A stretch of 64,000 nucleotides of DNA. Source: Haliclystus octoradiatus. Taxonomy: Eukaryota; Cnidaria; Staurozoa; Stauromedusae; Haliclystidae. The DNA is taken from contig OU744446.1 in NCBI GenBank assembly GCA_916610825.1, forward strand, positions 39,470,261-39,534,260, given 5' to 3'. Position 1 is the first letter of the stretch. The number at the start of each line of letters is the position of its first letter. Shown here in pieces: positions 43,801 to 54,873 of this stretch. The position numbers and the translations under genes are program-made. Under the pieces are notes generated by a model, which saw only the letters and a list, made by a program, of their open reading frames with translations, was not told where the DNA came from and did not search any database.

Positions 43801-44952
43801 ATCACTCTATTAGAGACCAAGAGAGTAACCCTCTGACCGATATATAACAGGTTTAATTGTTAAATATTTACCTTGTCTTTCCTGTGTGGTATTTGATTGA
43901 TGTTTGACACCAAAATATCGCAGTTGGAAGCAAGTCTGCCTAAATGTGTAGCGCATGCTTTTTGAATATTACTGACACTCAAATCTTTAAATTGAAAGGG
44001 GACAAATTCCTTTGACCTCATTGGACGGTATACCTGTCTGTTGTCAGGCTCTGAGGAGAGAAGCTGCAGGATCAACTCACGTGGCACGCCACCTTATGGC
44101 ACTTTTGCTCTCCCATCTACTTTTCTTCTTTTTAATGCTGAATCTTTCTTTAAATGTTCAAACTCTAATTTCCTTTGTTCTGCCATTTACTTGGCTTGCA
44201 AATGTTAAAAGATTTTGAGAGAAGTTGGCGTTGATTTTGGATTCCATTGCAAAATGGATTTAAATACTCCAGCTGCTCAGAACTCATTGATAAAAGCAAT
44301 AGAGACAGAGATTTAGCAGATAAATTTTTCACTTTGTTCGAAAATAACCTCTCTGCTGATCAAAGCTCAAATCAATTAAACTTTTATCGTAAAATCAAAT
44401 CCAAGTTTCACTTCGAAAATTATTTGCTAATGCCATACATAAGAGCAAGGATAGCACTAACCAAACTGAGAGTAAGTTTTCATAATTTAACAGTAGAAAC
44501 AGGACGCCATATTGGTATCCCATATGAAGATCGACGGGGTCCAGTTTGCAACACAGAATGACGACATCGATAACGAAATACACCTCCTCTTTTTCTTGTT
44601 TTTTTTTTCAAAGGATATAAAGGATATCTTTCTATAATGCAGTAAATAGAATTTATATTAGTGTTAGCTCTTTGAGAACTGAAGAGAAGATGCAATTTCT
44701 GTTCTCGGATCCACCTCCAACCGTGAACAATTTACTAGGAACATTCGTGCTTAACTCTTATAGAACAAGACATGAAAACGAATGCGAAGGTTGAGAAACT
44801 GATCACTCTTTGACTCTATATGATGCTTACTTATCCTTTGTTCTTTATTGTTAACTTTTAGTTCATTAAAGAGAACAAATGATAATATGGTGAGAAAGTT
44901 GCACCAGAAATTAAAACAAGATGTTTGGCCTTCTGTTGAAAGCAAATTCAAG
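37833..44952 (+). CDS. DDT-WHIM chromatin-remodelling module, CECR2-like (5' end missing)
   Basis: Exons 37833-37951, 39689-39786, 41088-41193, 41415-41507, 41861-41915, 42014-42053, 42140-42187 and 44862-44952; phases 1/0/2/0/0/1/2/2/0 all agree, about 217 residues. The order matches the N-terminus of CECR2 family members: a DDT-like segment (DFSIVAYFFQVHKQLF, then AEELIRDELSPEFEEDLVCF), the REKKAKVLKQLIDAA helix, the WHIM/WSD signature EPIGCDKDGNKYWYFGD, then GWDVSCTSQDQWHLF and a basic helix. DDT-WHIM modules contact ISWI ATPases and linker DNA (family knowledge). No bromodomain follows. The last exon either ends one codon later (FKV stop) or splices in phase 0 to the BCL9-like exon at 47309. 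The long seventh intron holds a dead LINE. Confidence 0.78.
42240..44565 (+). pseudogene. Degenerate LINE (non-LTR retrotransposon) inside an intron
   Basis: Plus-strand fragments in several frames keep the order of a LINE ORF2. An endonuclease-end motif SDHCIL lies near 42350, and an RT N-terminus (DWIESLILPLFKTGD...YRGIRL) at 43160-43250. The fingers/palm GFLEGKRTTDHLF and FIDLRNACDTV span 43340-43460, GVRQGCVLSPILFNIFIN lies near 43607, and LLFTDDITF near 43740. The C-terminal stretch RIALTKLRVSFHNLTVETGR begins near 44445. Stops and frameshifts make it inactive. It is a different family from the fragments at 25-28 kb. Between 43860 and 44200 it is interrupted by unrelated minus-strand sequence. 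Confidence 0.85.
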
Positions 44953-47308
44953 GTATGAGAGAACTAATATGTGATTGTTCAATTATTTGAAAATATGATT
45001 TTTACCATAATTTAAGTATTGAGTTCATAATTAGTCTGTTTGGGATCTGTATATGAAAAGTGGTGTAGATCAATCCAATATTCATTCAGCATAATTATGG
45101 CCTCCAGTTTCTGAAAACGCCTCTACTACAAATACCAAATCCATGGAAAATCACAAATTTTTCAGGCCATTACAAAGTTTAAAAAACCTTAAAAACATTC
45201 AGATTCGCAATGTGAAAATGCCATTAAAATGCCATTAAAATGCCATGGAATTTCACATTGGCAGTTAGATAGTTTGTTTGTATTCATACTATATAAGCTT
45301 AAACCCAACATTTAAAAAAAAAAGAAGGTTTTAACTTCATGCAAAAAGGTCTCTACGCTGCCCCCGCACATCTTCATATCACATTCTCTGTTATATATAT
45401 AGGAGGGAAAAGGCAGTTTGGTTTACATTGTAGATTTGGATACAGAAAGTTGAGTGTAGACGACATAAATACGTGTTATTATGGTTCAAGTATTCGATTG
45501 ATTAGAATTACTGCTTTGTAATGCTCTGACGAACGTAATTCATTTGAAACCTGAACGGGTCTGTCTGTGCTATTTCCATTTGAACGTTGTGATGTTTTGC
45601 ACCATTACGGCGCTTGTCTTTCATTGAATACGGAGACTATTTTAAAACCTTCACATATACAGGTATTGTAGTTTATTAAATAAGAAAATACGTATGTTCA
45701 CTTTTTAAAAAGCGTATAAGCTGCACGAGAAAATCATCTGTTTTGACTGATAATCTGTCACTCCCAAACACACACATCAAATTCCCAAATCAAAGAATGG
45801 TTATCCAGAACGCTGTTTAAACAATTGTAGTTCCATTATCTTGTCAACACTACATGCACTTACTCACAATGACTAGAGTATAAAAAAGTTCGTCGATGCT
45901 AAATCGTCTTTAATTTAAATGTAGGCCTACAATGCTAACTTAAATATCTTTATAGCTTCGATTTGTTCTCTAAATGTTGCCGTAGTAATAAACACCGTAC
46001 CATAATGTTTTCGATTGAACATTCAACATATTGATAGCCAGCTCATTTGAACCTTGATAAAGAGGGCCTCTACGTAGGTCGTAGAGAGGTATTCTAAGTG
46101 ATTATGCAGTGATAAGTTCGATTCGAATTAATCACCGAAGACATGAGATTTGTTAGAATTGATCGTTTGAGTTGATAGTTCGTTCAACGGGTGGTTGCTT
46201 TGACCTGCTGTTTCTTATAGCGGTTAAGTGACGAACCGGCAACACAGGTCGGAGGGAAGAAAAGCTAATTAACAGAATATAGGGCAACGATCAACTGTTA
46301 ATGTTCCATTCTAACTGTTCTGTAGCAATCGCGAAGTGCATTCGAGTTTGCTGTGTCCAGCATTTAGTGCTTCGCCGTTTTAATTTGAGTTTATCAGTAT
46401 AACAAGCGGATATTTACGATTATGTTTTGAACATAAGTCGCGGACAGGCGATCTACTGGTTGATTTGTGAGGTAAGACTGTAACTACAACACACGCGTTT
46501 CTATATCGCAATAGCCGCCGGTGTATGAATGTATCAATGCTTGGCTGTGCTTTTCAACGATAGATAGCGCGACCGACTGGCTGATTTGATCTTTAAGAAC
46601 ATTTATCTATCTGTGAGGGCATGTACCTCTGAGAAATATCATTCTTTATTCAGTTTTTTCGATTTGCTCAAATTCTTAATTTGAATATTCACCGATTGTC
46701 TTTTTGAATTCTCGGCGTATTACTTTCATAGATTTCCGCTGATTTCTGAAAATATACCATTGCTAGCCCGACACTGATTTTTTTAACTGAAATCGGATGC
46801 AACGGGTTGCAAATCGATAACAGGCGATTGTTGTTTGGCTTTGTAAACATTGAGTCATTCACATTATCACCTAACTAATATCACAGAATAAATGCTGTTC
46901 AATTTTTACGTATTCATTATTCAATGGACACTTTGAATCAAATTCGAATGTTTATTTGTGGCTCGTTGTTCCACAAAATTTAATTCGATTGTTTATAAAT
47001 TTGGTTTTGTGGTCTTTCCTCTTCGCCACCTGTCAGCCATGTTTATTAGTTGTGTTCTTTAAAAATATTTGTTTCGTAATTTTCCCTAAATAAAAACAGT
47101 ACTACAATAATGACAAATAACACTGTTGCAACAAAAGTATTCCTATTTAGAACTAGTCGAGGGATTAATTAAAATAGTCATGTGTTTGTGAGTGACGGAT
47201 TATTGTTTCAGAATGTAACCATTTTGACATTATCTAATCATCTTTGTTGTTAATTGATTGAGGGTGCCTATCACCATTTATTTATTCTATTTTCATTTGT
47301 TTCTACAG
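44953..47308. other. Region between the DDT/WHIM and BCL9-like exons
   Basis: No coding exon recognised. A segment ending at 46471 with donor GAG/GTAAGA, in a locally CG-richer stretch (46200-46471), could be an untranslated first exon of the BCL9-like gene; it has no ATG in the frame that would enter the exon at 47309. AATAAA at about 45986 could serve an upstream transcript. Confidence 0.4.
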
Positions 47309-50287
47309 CAATCAAATTCACCTCACAGCGATTCTAAATCTAAGAATGTTAAAAAGACAAAAAGAAAATCTCAAAGTGTTAGCGAAAGTGTGAGTATTTG
47401 TTTACTGATATATCCTAAACCATTTTGATAATTGAGATCATTTTAAGATACCATTGATGGATTCTCAAAGGTTGTAATATTGTAATCTCTTCCCCCATTT
47501 CGTTTAATAAGAAGCCTGGCTAGACTCAATTCAATAGTAGTTGCATGGTGATACTGTAATACTCTGATATTTCTGACTGAATCATAACGTTTCAGAAAAA
47601 AGTGTTCAAATATGGAGGGGATTTCGAAAGATGTGAAGACTTTTATCGGACCATGACACGGTTGTGTGCGACAGATCGCATCTTGATTGGAATAGAATGT
47701 CGAATGTGCACGTGGCGTTACTACTCGATCTGTGCTATATGATGCCCAATTAGAATATCGTAACGACCAGTGAGACACCAGCCAGACTAGAACGCTTCAT
47801 AGTTGACACAACTCAACAACTTCACAGTTTGTGTTTTAATAAGCCTACAGATAGTCCAGTTGAATGTTTTTTAAAAAAGTTTTATTTCAATAATTCTAGA
47901 ATTAATATTTTCGATATTTTTCTATAGGAAATGCATCTTTTGAATGGCAACGGCTCTATTACGCACGGATCATCCGGTTCCGAATCTGAAGTATCGTCTG
48001 CAAAACCGGTTAGGAAGAAACCGGTTAGGAAAAAGGTACGGTTTTGAATTATTTTTCTTAAATGTGATATAAAAATAACTTTATGTTTCATTTCTATTTC
48101 CATGATTTGATTGCAGATGAAACGAAAAAGTCCAAGGGAAATTTTAACTGAAGATGATGATCAGGTGAAAGTGACGAAAGAAAGTGAAGAGAAGGTAACG
48201 ACCGTCTACAGACAGACACATGCTATGTTAAACCACCGCTGCTACCACCCTTTGATGACATGATTAATCTATTTTTTGTAGGAGCAAAAACCACTACGAA
48301 GCTCCCCTGTTTCACCAGAAAGAGACGATCACGCTGAACAGCAGCCTCGTTCTGATTCACCTGGAATTGATTTGGGTGTGTTTGAGCCACGCGGCAAAAG
48401 AAGATGCGTTTTAGCATTAGAAAAGAAGAAAGACACGGTAAAAGAATGGTGGGATGGAGAAGAGGCTGGTGAGGATGAAGAGGAAAACATGGAGGATGAT
48501 GCCGATTGTAAGTTATTTTGAAAAGAAGAAAGTTTTACGAAATCACAAAACCCTCTGTTGTAATTACTGTTGTTGTTGTTGTTGCTTTGACAGATATTTC
48601 AGACGACGCCGATTCTCCCAACCGACAATCACACAGCCATCGTAAACGAAAAGAAGAGAAACTCACCGTGCATGCACCGCCTAATCGAATGTATGCGTTC
48701 TCTACTGTCCTTGCTAATCGTGCTGCTATGGCCGTTGCCAGAGGTGCATTCGACTCAATCATCTCATTCCATCGTGCCCAGCATTTCGATGGACCATATC
48801 TAACAGCTGAGAAACATTGTCGGCAACCGTCGAATAATCCTGTTGATGTGATATTACCTGTGCCCGCGCAGACTACGAGTGATGCCACGCCCACTCAACC
48901 TTTACTTGATTTACAACGGAATGCAGATCCCATCGCTGCAAGTAAGCATCAGTCACGCCCAACTATTGACAGTAGAAAATCGATTGAGCCTGAGGGCTTT
49001 TCAACGTCTAGTAGAGGGTCATACGCCAACGGAGCTTCACTAATGCCATCCACATCAGTATCGTCACAGGCAGCTCCTTTGCCTTTCAGTCCAATTGCTG
49101 GGGTCAGTGGCCACCGCGAGCGTGATATTTCAATTGAAGAATGGCAAAGGATCCAATTATTACAATCTCTACGTCACGGTGGAAATCAAACTATGCCACC
49201 ATCACGGCCTGATATGCCGCCCTTCATTTTCAACAATGGTTACAGCCAACCGACTGGATCACCTGCTTACTTCGCTACAAGACCAACGCTTTATGGCTCT
49301 CCATATGAACTTGACCGCATGGGTGGTCCTGTCCCTGGTCGATTCCAACCCGGGTCTCCTTATGATGCAATATATGCTCAACAGCAACAACAGCGATTCA
49401 ACCAAAAGGATCCGCTTGGATTCCAGCAAATGGCTGCTCATAACCAATCAGAAATGTTGAATCGATCAAATCGAAATGTCCTTCCCGGTGAACCTGTCAG
49501 GGATAATCGACAATCCATCGAATTATCACGTGCGGCAAAAATCGAACCTGACCGTGGATTAACGAGAGGAAAGACACGCACACCAGACATACCATTTCCT
49601 TTTGATATTTCGCAACAAATCAAACCGCCAACAGCATCACCACCGTCTCACTCTGGCTCAGCAAGAAGTTCAACTGATTCACCCAATCCTGTTTATATGG
49701 ATTTATCAAACAGTCGTGCTCCATCTTCTGCTGTTCATATTGGTCGCCATGCCGTCGCTCTACCGCCTTCGATGGATCGTAAATACGATGCAACGTCAAA
49801 AGGAGACAATGGATGCTCCGTTATCAAAACACCTCCTATGTTGCACAAACCAATGATTTCATCTCCTAACAATGGGCAGCCACCTTCAAAAATGAGATAT
49901 TCACCGTCTGGCAATAAAAGTGTTGATTTGGCTTCACTTGTTGCACGACGCCCTCATCCATTTGCCTCGCAAGCACCCCATCCGTATGCCTCACAAACAT
50001 CTCGTGAAACTTACGATTCAAAAGTCCCATCGAGAACTTCGTTTTCAATCGAAAGCCTTGCAGCTCCAACTTACAGAAACGACATGAGTCAATTTGCTCA
50101 TGGCCGTGTCCCATTTTCTAGTGGGAACTTCGCTTATGCAGGACCAGGACCTGGCTTCTCCCCTTACCATCGTTACCCCCCAGGCTTTATGCCAAACCCA
50201 CCATCTCACTTTGAACATTTCCTAGACGGTCGACCTCCTAATAATGGGGCATTTACTGCTCCCCCGAAGAACGTCAACGGTAGATGA
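47309..50287 (+). CDS. BCL9/Legless-like Wnt co-activator
   Basis: Exons 47309-47389, 47928-48035, 48117-48194, 48282-48507 and 48594-50287 (stop), phases 0/0/0/0/1, 728 residues if the first exon is coding. The diagnostic HD1 helix pair that binds the Pygopus PHD finger is at 48683-48775 (NRMYAFSTVLANRAAM...IISFH). Upstream, KRRCVLALEKKKDTVKEW resembles the conserved N-terminal block of BCL9L, and basic Ser-rich stretches (KKTKRKSQSVSES) fit a nuclear protein. A possible HD2 beta-catenin helix is EEWQRIQLLQSLRHG at about 49135, but this match is weak. The rest is Pro/Ser/Gln-rich and disordered, ending in a Pro-Gly-rich tail. It should link beta-catenin to Pygopus. The true start is unclear: the first in-frame Met is at 47931, and the 47309 exon continues the upstream DDT/WHIM frame. 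Confidence 0.8.
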
Positions 50288-50558
50288 AACGGTATTATCA
50301 TTACCTTATTAGTAGCACTGTTATCTCGTTTATCATCACCGTTTTGTGATTGGCTGTTAATAGCTATCACGTGATGTTATGTTGCTTTTAGTTTTCAACT
50401 GTAAAATATGATGATCATTCATGACGCTTTGTAACTGATATTATTATTATTATTATTATATATTAACAACAAAACAAGATTTGTATATAAATGTTTATAT
50501 TACTCTTTCTCGCTATTTCTACTGTCTTATTTTGTGAGTTATATCCAACGTCTGGATC

Positions 50559-50564
50559 AATAAA
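50559..50564 (+). terminator. Candidate poly(A) signal of the BCL9-like gene
   Basis: AATAAA about 270 bases after the stop codon at 50285-50287; an ATT microsatellite lies at about 50440-50460 in the 3' UTR. Confidence 0.5.
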
Positions 50565-50804
50565 CAATCAAATTACCATTACATGATTATGGCATTGTTT
50601 TCATGTCTTACAGACACGGACATTATATTCATGTCCTCCGTGTTGTTTTTTAAATTTACTCGAAACCTTTTCAAACAAGTAGACAAACATAAGAAACAAT
50701 CGAGAAATCAGAAATGAAGCTACATAATTTATTATAATTTATGTAGTCGAGTTATATAATTTCATCCCTTCAATAGTTACTATAGTTGTTGATCAGCGAT
50801 ATTG

Positions 50805-53097
50805 TTATGAAACCATACCTACCTTTTAGATACTAACTTCACTTATTATGAAACCATACCTACCTTTTAGATACTAACTTCACTTGTTATGAAACCATAC
50901 CTACCTTTTAGATACTAACTTCACTTATTATGAAACCATACCTACCTTTTAGATACTAACTTCACTTATTATGAAACCATACCTACCTTTTAGATACTAA
51001 CTTCACTTATTATGAAACCATACCTACCTTTTAGATACTAACTTCACTTATTATGAAACCATACCTACCTTTTAGATACTAACTTCACTTATTATGAAAC
51101 CATACCTACCTTTTAGATACTAACTTCACTTATTATGAAACCATACCTACCTTTTAGATACTAACTTCACTTATTATGAAACCATACCTACCTTTTAGAT
51201 ACTAACTTCACTTATTATGAAACCATACCTACCTTTTGATACTAACTTCACTTATTATGAAACCATACCTACCTTTTAGATACTAACTTCACTTATTATG
51301 AAACCATACCTACCTTTTAGATACTAACTTCACTTATTATGAAACCATACCTACCTTTTAGATACTAACTTCACTTATTATGAAACCATACCTACCTTTT
51401 AGATACTAACTTCACTTATTATGAAACCATACCTACCTTTTAGATACTAACTTCACTTATTATGAAACCATACCTACCTTTTAGATACTAACTTCACTTA
51501 TTATGAAACCATACCTACCTTTTAGATACTAACTTCACTTGTTATGAAACCATACCTACCTTTTAGATACTAACTTCACTTGTTATGAAACCATACCTAC
51601 CTTTTAGATACTAACTTCACTTATTATGAAACCATACCTACCTTTTAGATACTAACTTCACTTATTATGAAACCATACCTACCTTTTAGATACTAACTTC
51701 ACTTATTATGAAACCATACCTACCTTTTAGATACTAACTTCACTTATTATGAAACCATACCTACCTTTTAGATACTAACTTCACTTATTATGAAACCATA
51801 CCTACCTTTTAGATACTAACTTCACTTGTTATGAAACCATACCTACCTTTTAGATACTAACTTCACTTATTATGAAACCATACCTACCTTTTAGATACTA
51901 ACTTCACTTATTATGAAACCATACCTACCTTTTAGATACTAACTTCACTTATTATGAAACCATACCTACCTTTTAGATACTAACTTCACTTATTATGAAA
52001 CCATACCTACCTTTTAGATACTAACTTCACTTATTATGAAACCATACCTACCTTTTAGATACTAACTTCACTTATTATGAAACCATACCTACCTTTTAGA
52101 TACTAACTTCACTTATTATGAAACCATACCTACCTTTTAGATACTAACTTCACTTGTTATGAAACCATACCTACCTTTTAGATACTAACTTCACTTATTA
52201 TGAAACCATACCTACCTTTTAGATACTAACTTCACTTATTATGAAACCATACCTACCTTTTAGATACTAACTTCACTTATTATGAAACCATACCTACCTT
52301 TTAGATACTAACTTCACTTATTATGAAACCATACCTACCTTTTAGATACTAACTTCACTTGTTATGAAACCATACCTACCTTTTAGATACTAACTTCACT
52401 TATTATGAAACCATACCTACCTTTTAGATACTAACTTCACTTATTATGAAACCATACCTACCTTTTAGATACTAACTTCACTTGTTATGAAACCATACCT
52501 ACCTTTTAGATACTAACTTCACTTATTATGAAACCATACCTACCTTTTAGATACTAACTTCACTTATTATGAAACCATACCTACCTTTTAGATACTAACT
52601 TCACTTATTATGAAACCATACCTACCTTTTAGATACTAACTTCACTTATTATGAAACCATACCTACCTTTTAGATACTAACTTCACTTATTATGAAACCA
52701 TACCTACCTTTTAGATACTAACTTCACTTGTTATGAAACCATACCTACCTTTTAGATACTAACTTCACTTATTATGAAACCATACCTACCTTTTAGATAC
52801 TAACTTCACTTATTATGAAACCATACCTACCTTTTAGATACTAACTTCACTTGTTATGAAACCATACCTACCTTTTAGATACTAACTTCACTTATTATGA
52901 AACCATACCTACCTTTTAGATACTAACTTCACTTGTTATGAAACCATACCTACCTTTTAGATACTAACTTCACTTATTATGAAACCATACCTACCTTTTA
53001 GATACTAACTTCACTTATTATGAAACCATACCTACCTTTTAGATACTAACTTCACTTATTATGAAACCATACCTACCTTTTAGATACTAACTTCATT
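50805..53097. repeat. 41-bp minisatellite, about 56 copies
   Basis: The unit starts TTATGAAACCATACCTACCT and continues TTTAGATACTAACTTCACTTA (41 bases). The first unit is at 50805 and the next at 50846; the array ends at about 53097. Copies are nearly identical, differing mainly by one A/G site (CACTTATTATG or CACTTGTTATG); one copy near 51230 lacks an A. There are no unique spacers, so this is not a CRISPR array. Confidence 0.99.
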
Positions 53098-53652
53098 ATT
53101 GTAGTCATCATTTATTGAATGAATGAATTTATTAGTATTAAACAAAATCAAAACGGTGTTTGGTAATCAATTGAATCTATTTTATAGGACATTTCAGGAT
53201 GTAGCTTGCAAGGGAAGTTTTATCTTACCCTCATCTAACGGACAAAATATAGGTCGCTCACCGGAGGGAAGTTTTTTCTATCGTTTCAAATTTCACATGC
53301 TGACATCGTCATTGTGAAAATGAAAATCCTCCGTTCGACCTTCGTCAGAAAACATAATCCTCTTTTTGTCTGGCTTGTTTTATCACCATCGACCATCGCT
53401 CTATGATTTGAGAAATCTGCTGAGAAACATTCGCTCTTAAGAATCGATTACTGTATTTGATATAAGCAACATACAATACGAACAGTATATATATATGTAT
53501 ATATTCTGGATATATCAATGGCGAAAACAAGCAGCGTTTAGTCTTGGATATAAATGGGATTGTCATCAAACAAGAATTACATTAGGTTGAATTGAGATGA
53601 TGACCTCGAGATCAATGTGGATTATGTCAACTAGGTTTGTTATCATACTTCC

Positions 53653-54873
53653 ATGCCGTTTTTTAATGGTACAATAGCTGACTACAGTCAACAGCAACAA
53701 AAAAGTAATAAAATGTCACATGACTCACATCTTGAACATAGTAATCTACTTGGGGTCTCAGTCTTGGTTTCAATCGATGTGTTGATGGCCTCTCTCAATG
53801 CCATTGTAGTTCTGCTGTTCTTCAAACGCAAAGACCTCCTACTGTTGCCCAGAAACAAACTCATTTTAAACTTGTCAATCGCTGGAATAATTATGTCTGT
53901 TATTGTCATGCCAACCATGCTACTATCAATCAGACATGGAACACGTGACGAGGATTCATTGTGCAAAGTAATTGGTGTTCTTCATATGGTAATATTTACT
54001 TCCGTTATTACGACTTTATCGTTGCTGTCTTTCGATAGATACCTCTGTATTCTACATCCTCTGAGGTATCCTGCATTTGTCACGCAGCTCCGAGCATGTG
54101 TGGCCATCGTCTCCTGCTGGATGCATTCTTTCTCGTTTGCCCTTCTACCTCTCTTGGGATGGGGTCGATATTCTTACAATCACTTCCAGTTCATTTGCGC
54201 TCCTAGTTGGAACGAGGCTCCATCGTTTTCAGTGGCATATATCCTCTTCTATTTTGTTCTCTCATCTTCAATATTAATTTGGTGTCATGTTAAGGTGATA
54301 TTTGCTGCAAGAAGACAAGCCAAGTTTGGAAGGCGTGTCAGTCGGGTAGCCGCTTTGCCACAGAGCATAAGAATAATACGAGAGACGTCTGCCGTAAAGA
54401 CTCTAAAGACATCTTCAGTTATTTTAGGAACGTACTTTATCACATGGATGCCTCATATAACAACAATAATTATTCTTACTGTAGCTGATGATGGCATTTC
54501 AACGACCCTGCTGTTCTATTTGGATGTGGTTAGGTATATGTTGCCTATTCTATTCATTTATATCTTCGTATTCCGTGCCAAGGGTTTGAGAAGGCATTTA
54601 AATGGTATCTTACTGTTCAACCGAAATAGAATCCACACAATGGCATACAACCAAGGTCTATCACGTGATGATAAAATATCCCACCGCGGATCATCTGACT
54701 TTGGCAGAGCTGAAACCCACTCCAGTTTTAAATTCGTAAAAAGAGTTTCATTTTCATCAAGCGGTTACCATACCAATAGAAGGTCATCTCAAATAAACTC
54801 TAGCGAAGATTCTAATTGTGGCGCGCCTTCATACTCAAAGAATGTATTGCCAGGTCAAACGACAACATTGTGA
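53653..54873 (+). CDS. Class A (rhodopsin-like) orphan GPCR, intronless
   Basis: A single exon encodes 406 residues; an alternative start is the ATG at 53713. Seven hydrophobic helices can be placed at about 33-57, 68-93, 104-126, 146-169, 191-215, 255-276 and 283-307. DRY is intact at 128-130 (FDRYLCILHP), and C104 and C182 can form the extracellular disulfide. TM6 has TWMP in place of CWxP and TM7 has LPILF in place of NPxxY. The second extracellular loop (LLGWGRYSYN...CAPSWNEAP) recalls GPR161- and opsin-like receptors, but there is no TM7 retinal lysine where an opsin would have it. The C-terminal tail is Ser-rich with basic sites. Ligand unknown; an N-glycosylation site is present at N5. 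Confidence 0.92.
   Translation: MPFFNGTIADYSQQQQKSNKMSHDSHLEHSNLLGVSVLVSIDVLMASLNAIVVLLFFKRKDLLLLPRNKLILNLSIAGIIMSVIVMPTMLLSIRHGTRDEDSLCKVIGVLHMVIFTSVITTLSLLSFDRYLCILHPLRYPAFVTQLRACVAIVSCWMHSFSFALLPLLGWGRYSYNHFQFICAPSWNEAPSFSVAYILFYFVLSSSILIWCHVKVIFAARRQAKFGRRVSRVAALPQSIRIIRETSAVKTLKTSSVILGTYFITWMPHITTIIILTVADDGISTTLLFYLDVVRYMLPILFIYIFVFRAKGLRRHLNGILLFNRNRIHTMAYNQGLSRDDKISHRGSSDFGRAETHSSFKFVKRVSFSSSGYHTNRRSSQINSSEDSNCGAPSYSKNVLPGQTTTL

Noticed and set aside
48535..49623. Minus-strand frames opposite the BCL9-like last exon
   Set aside because: Shadow frames of a long, GC-richer coding exon; no splice or domain support.
50805..53097. CRISPR-like regular repeat
   Set aside because: The repeats are directly adjacent with no unique spacers, and the genome is animal; it is a minisatellite.
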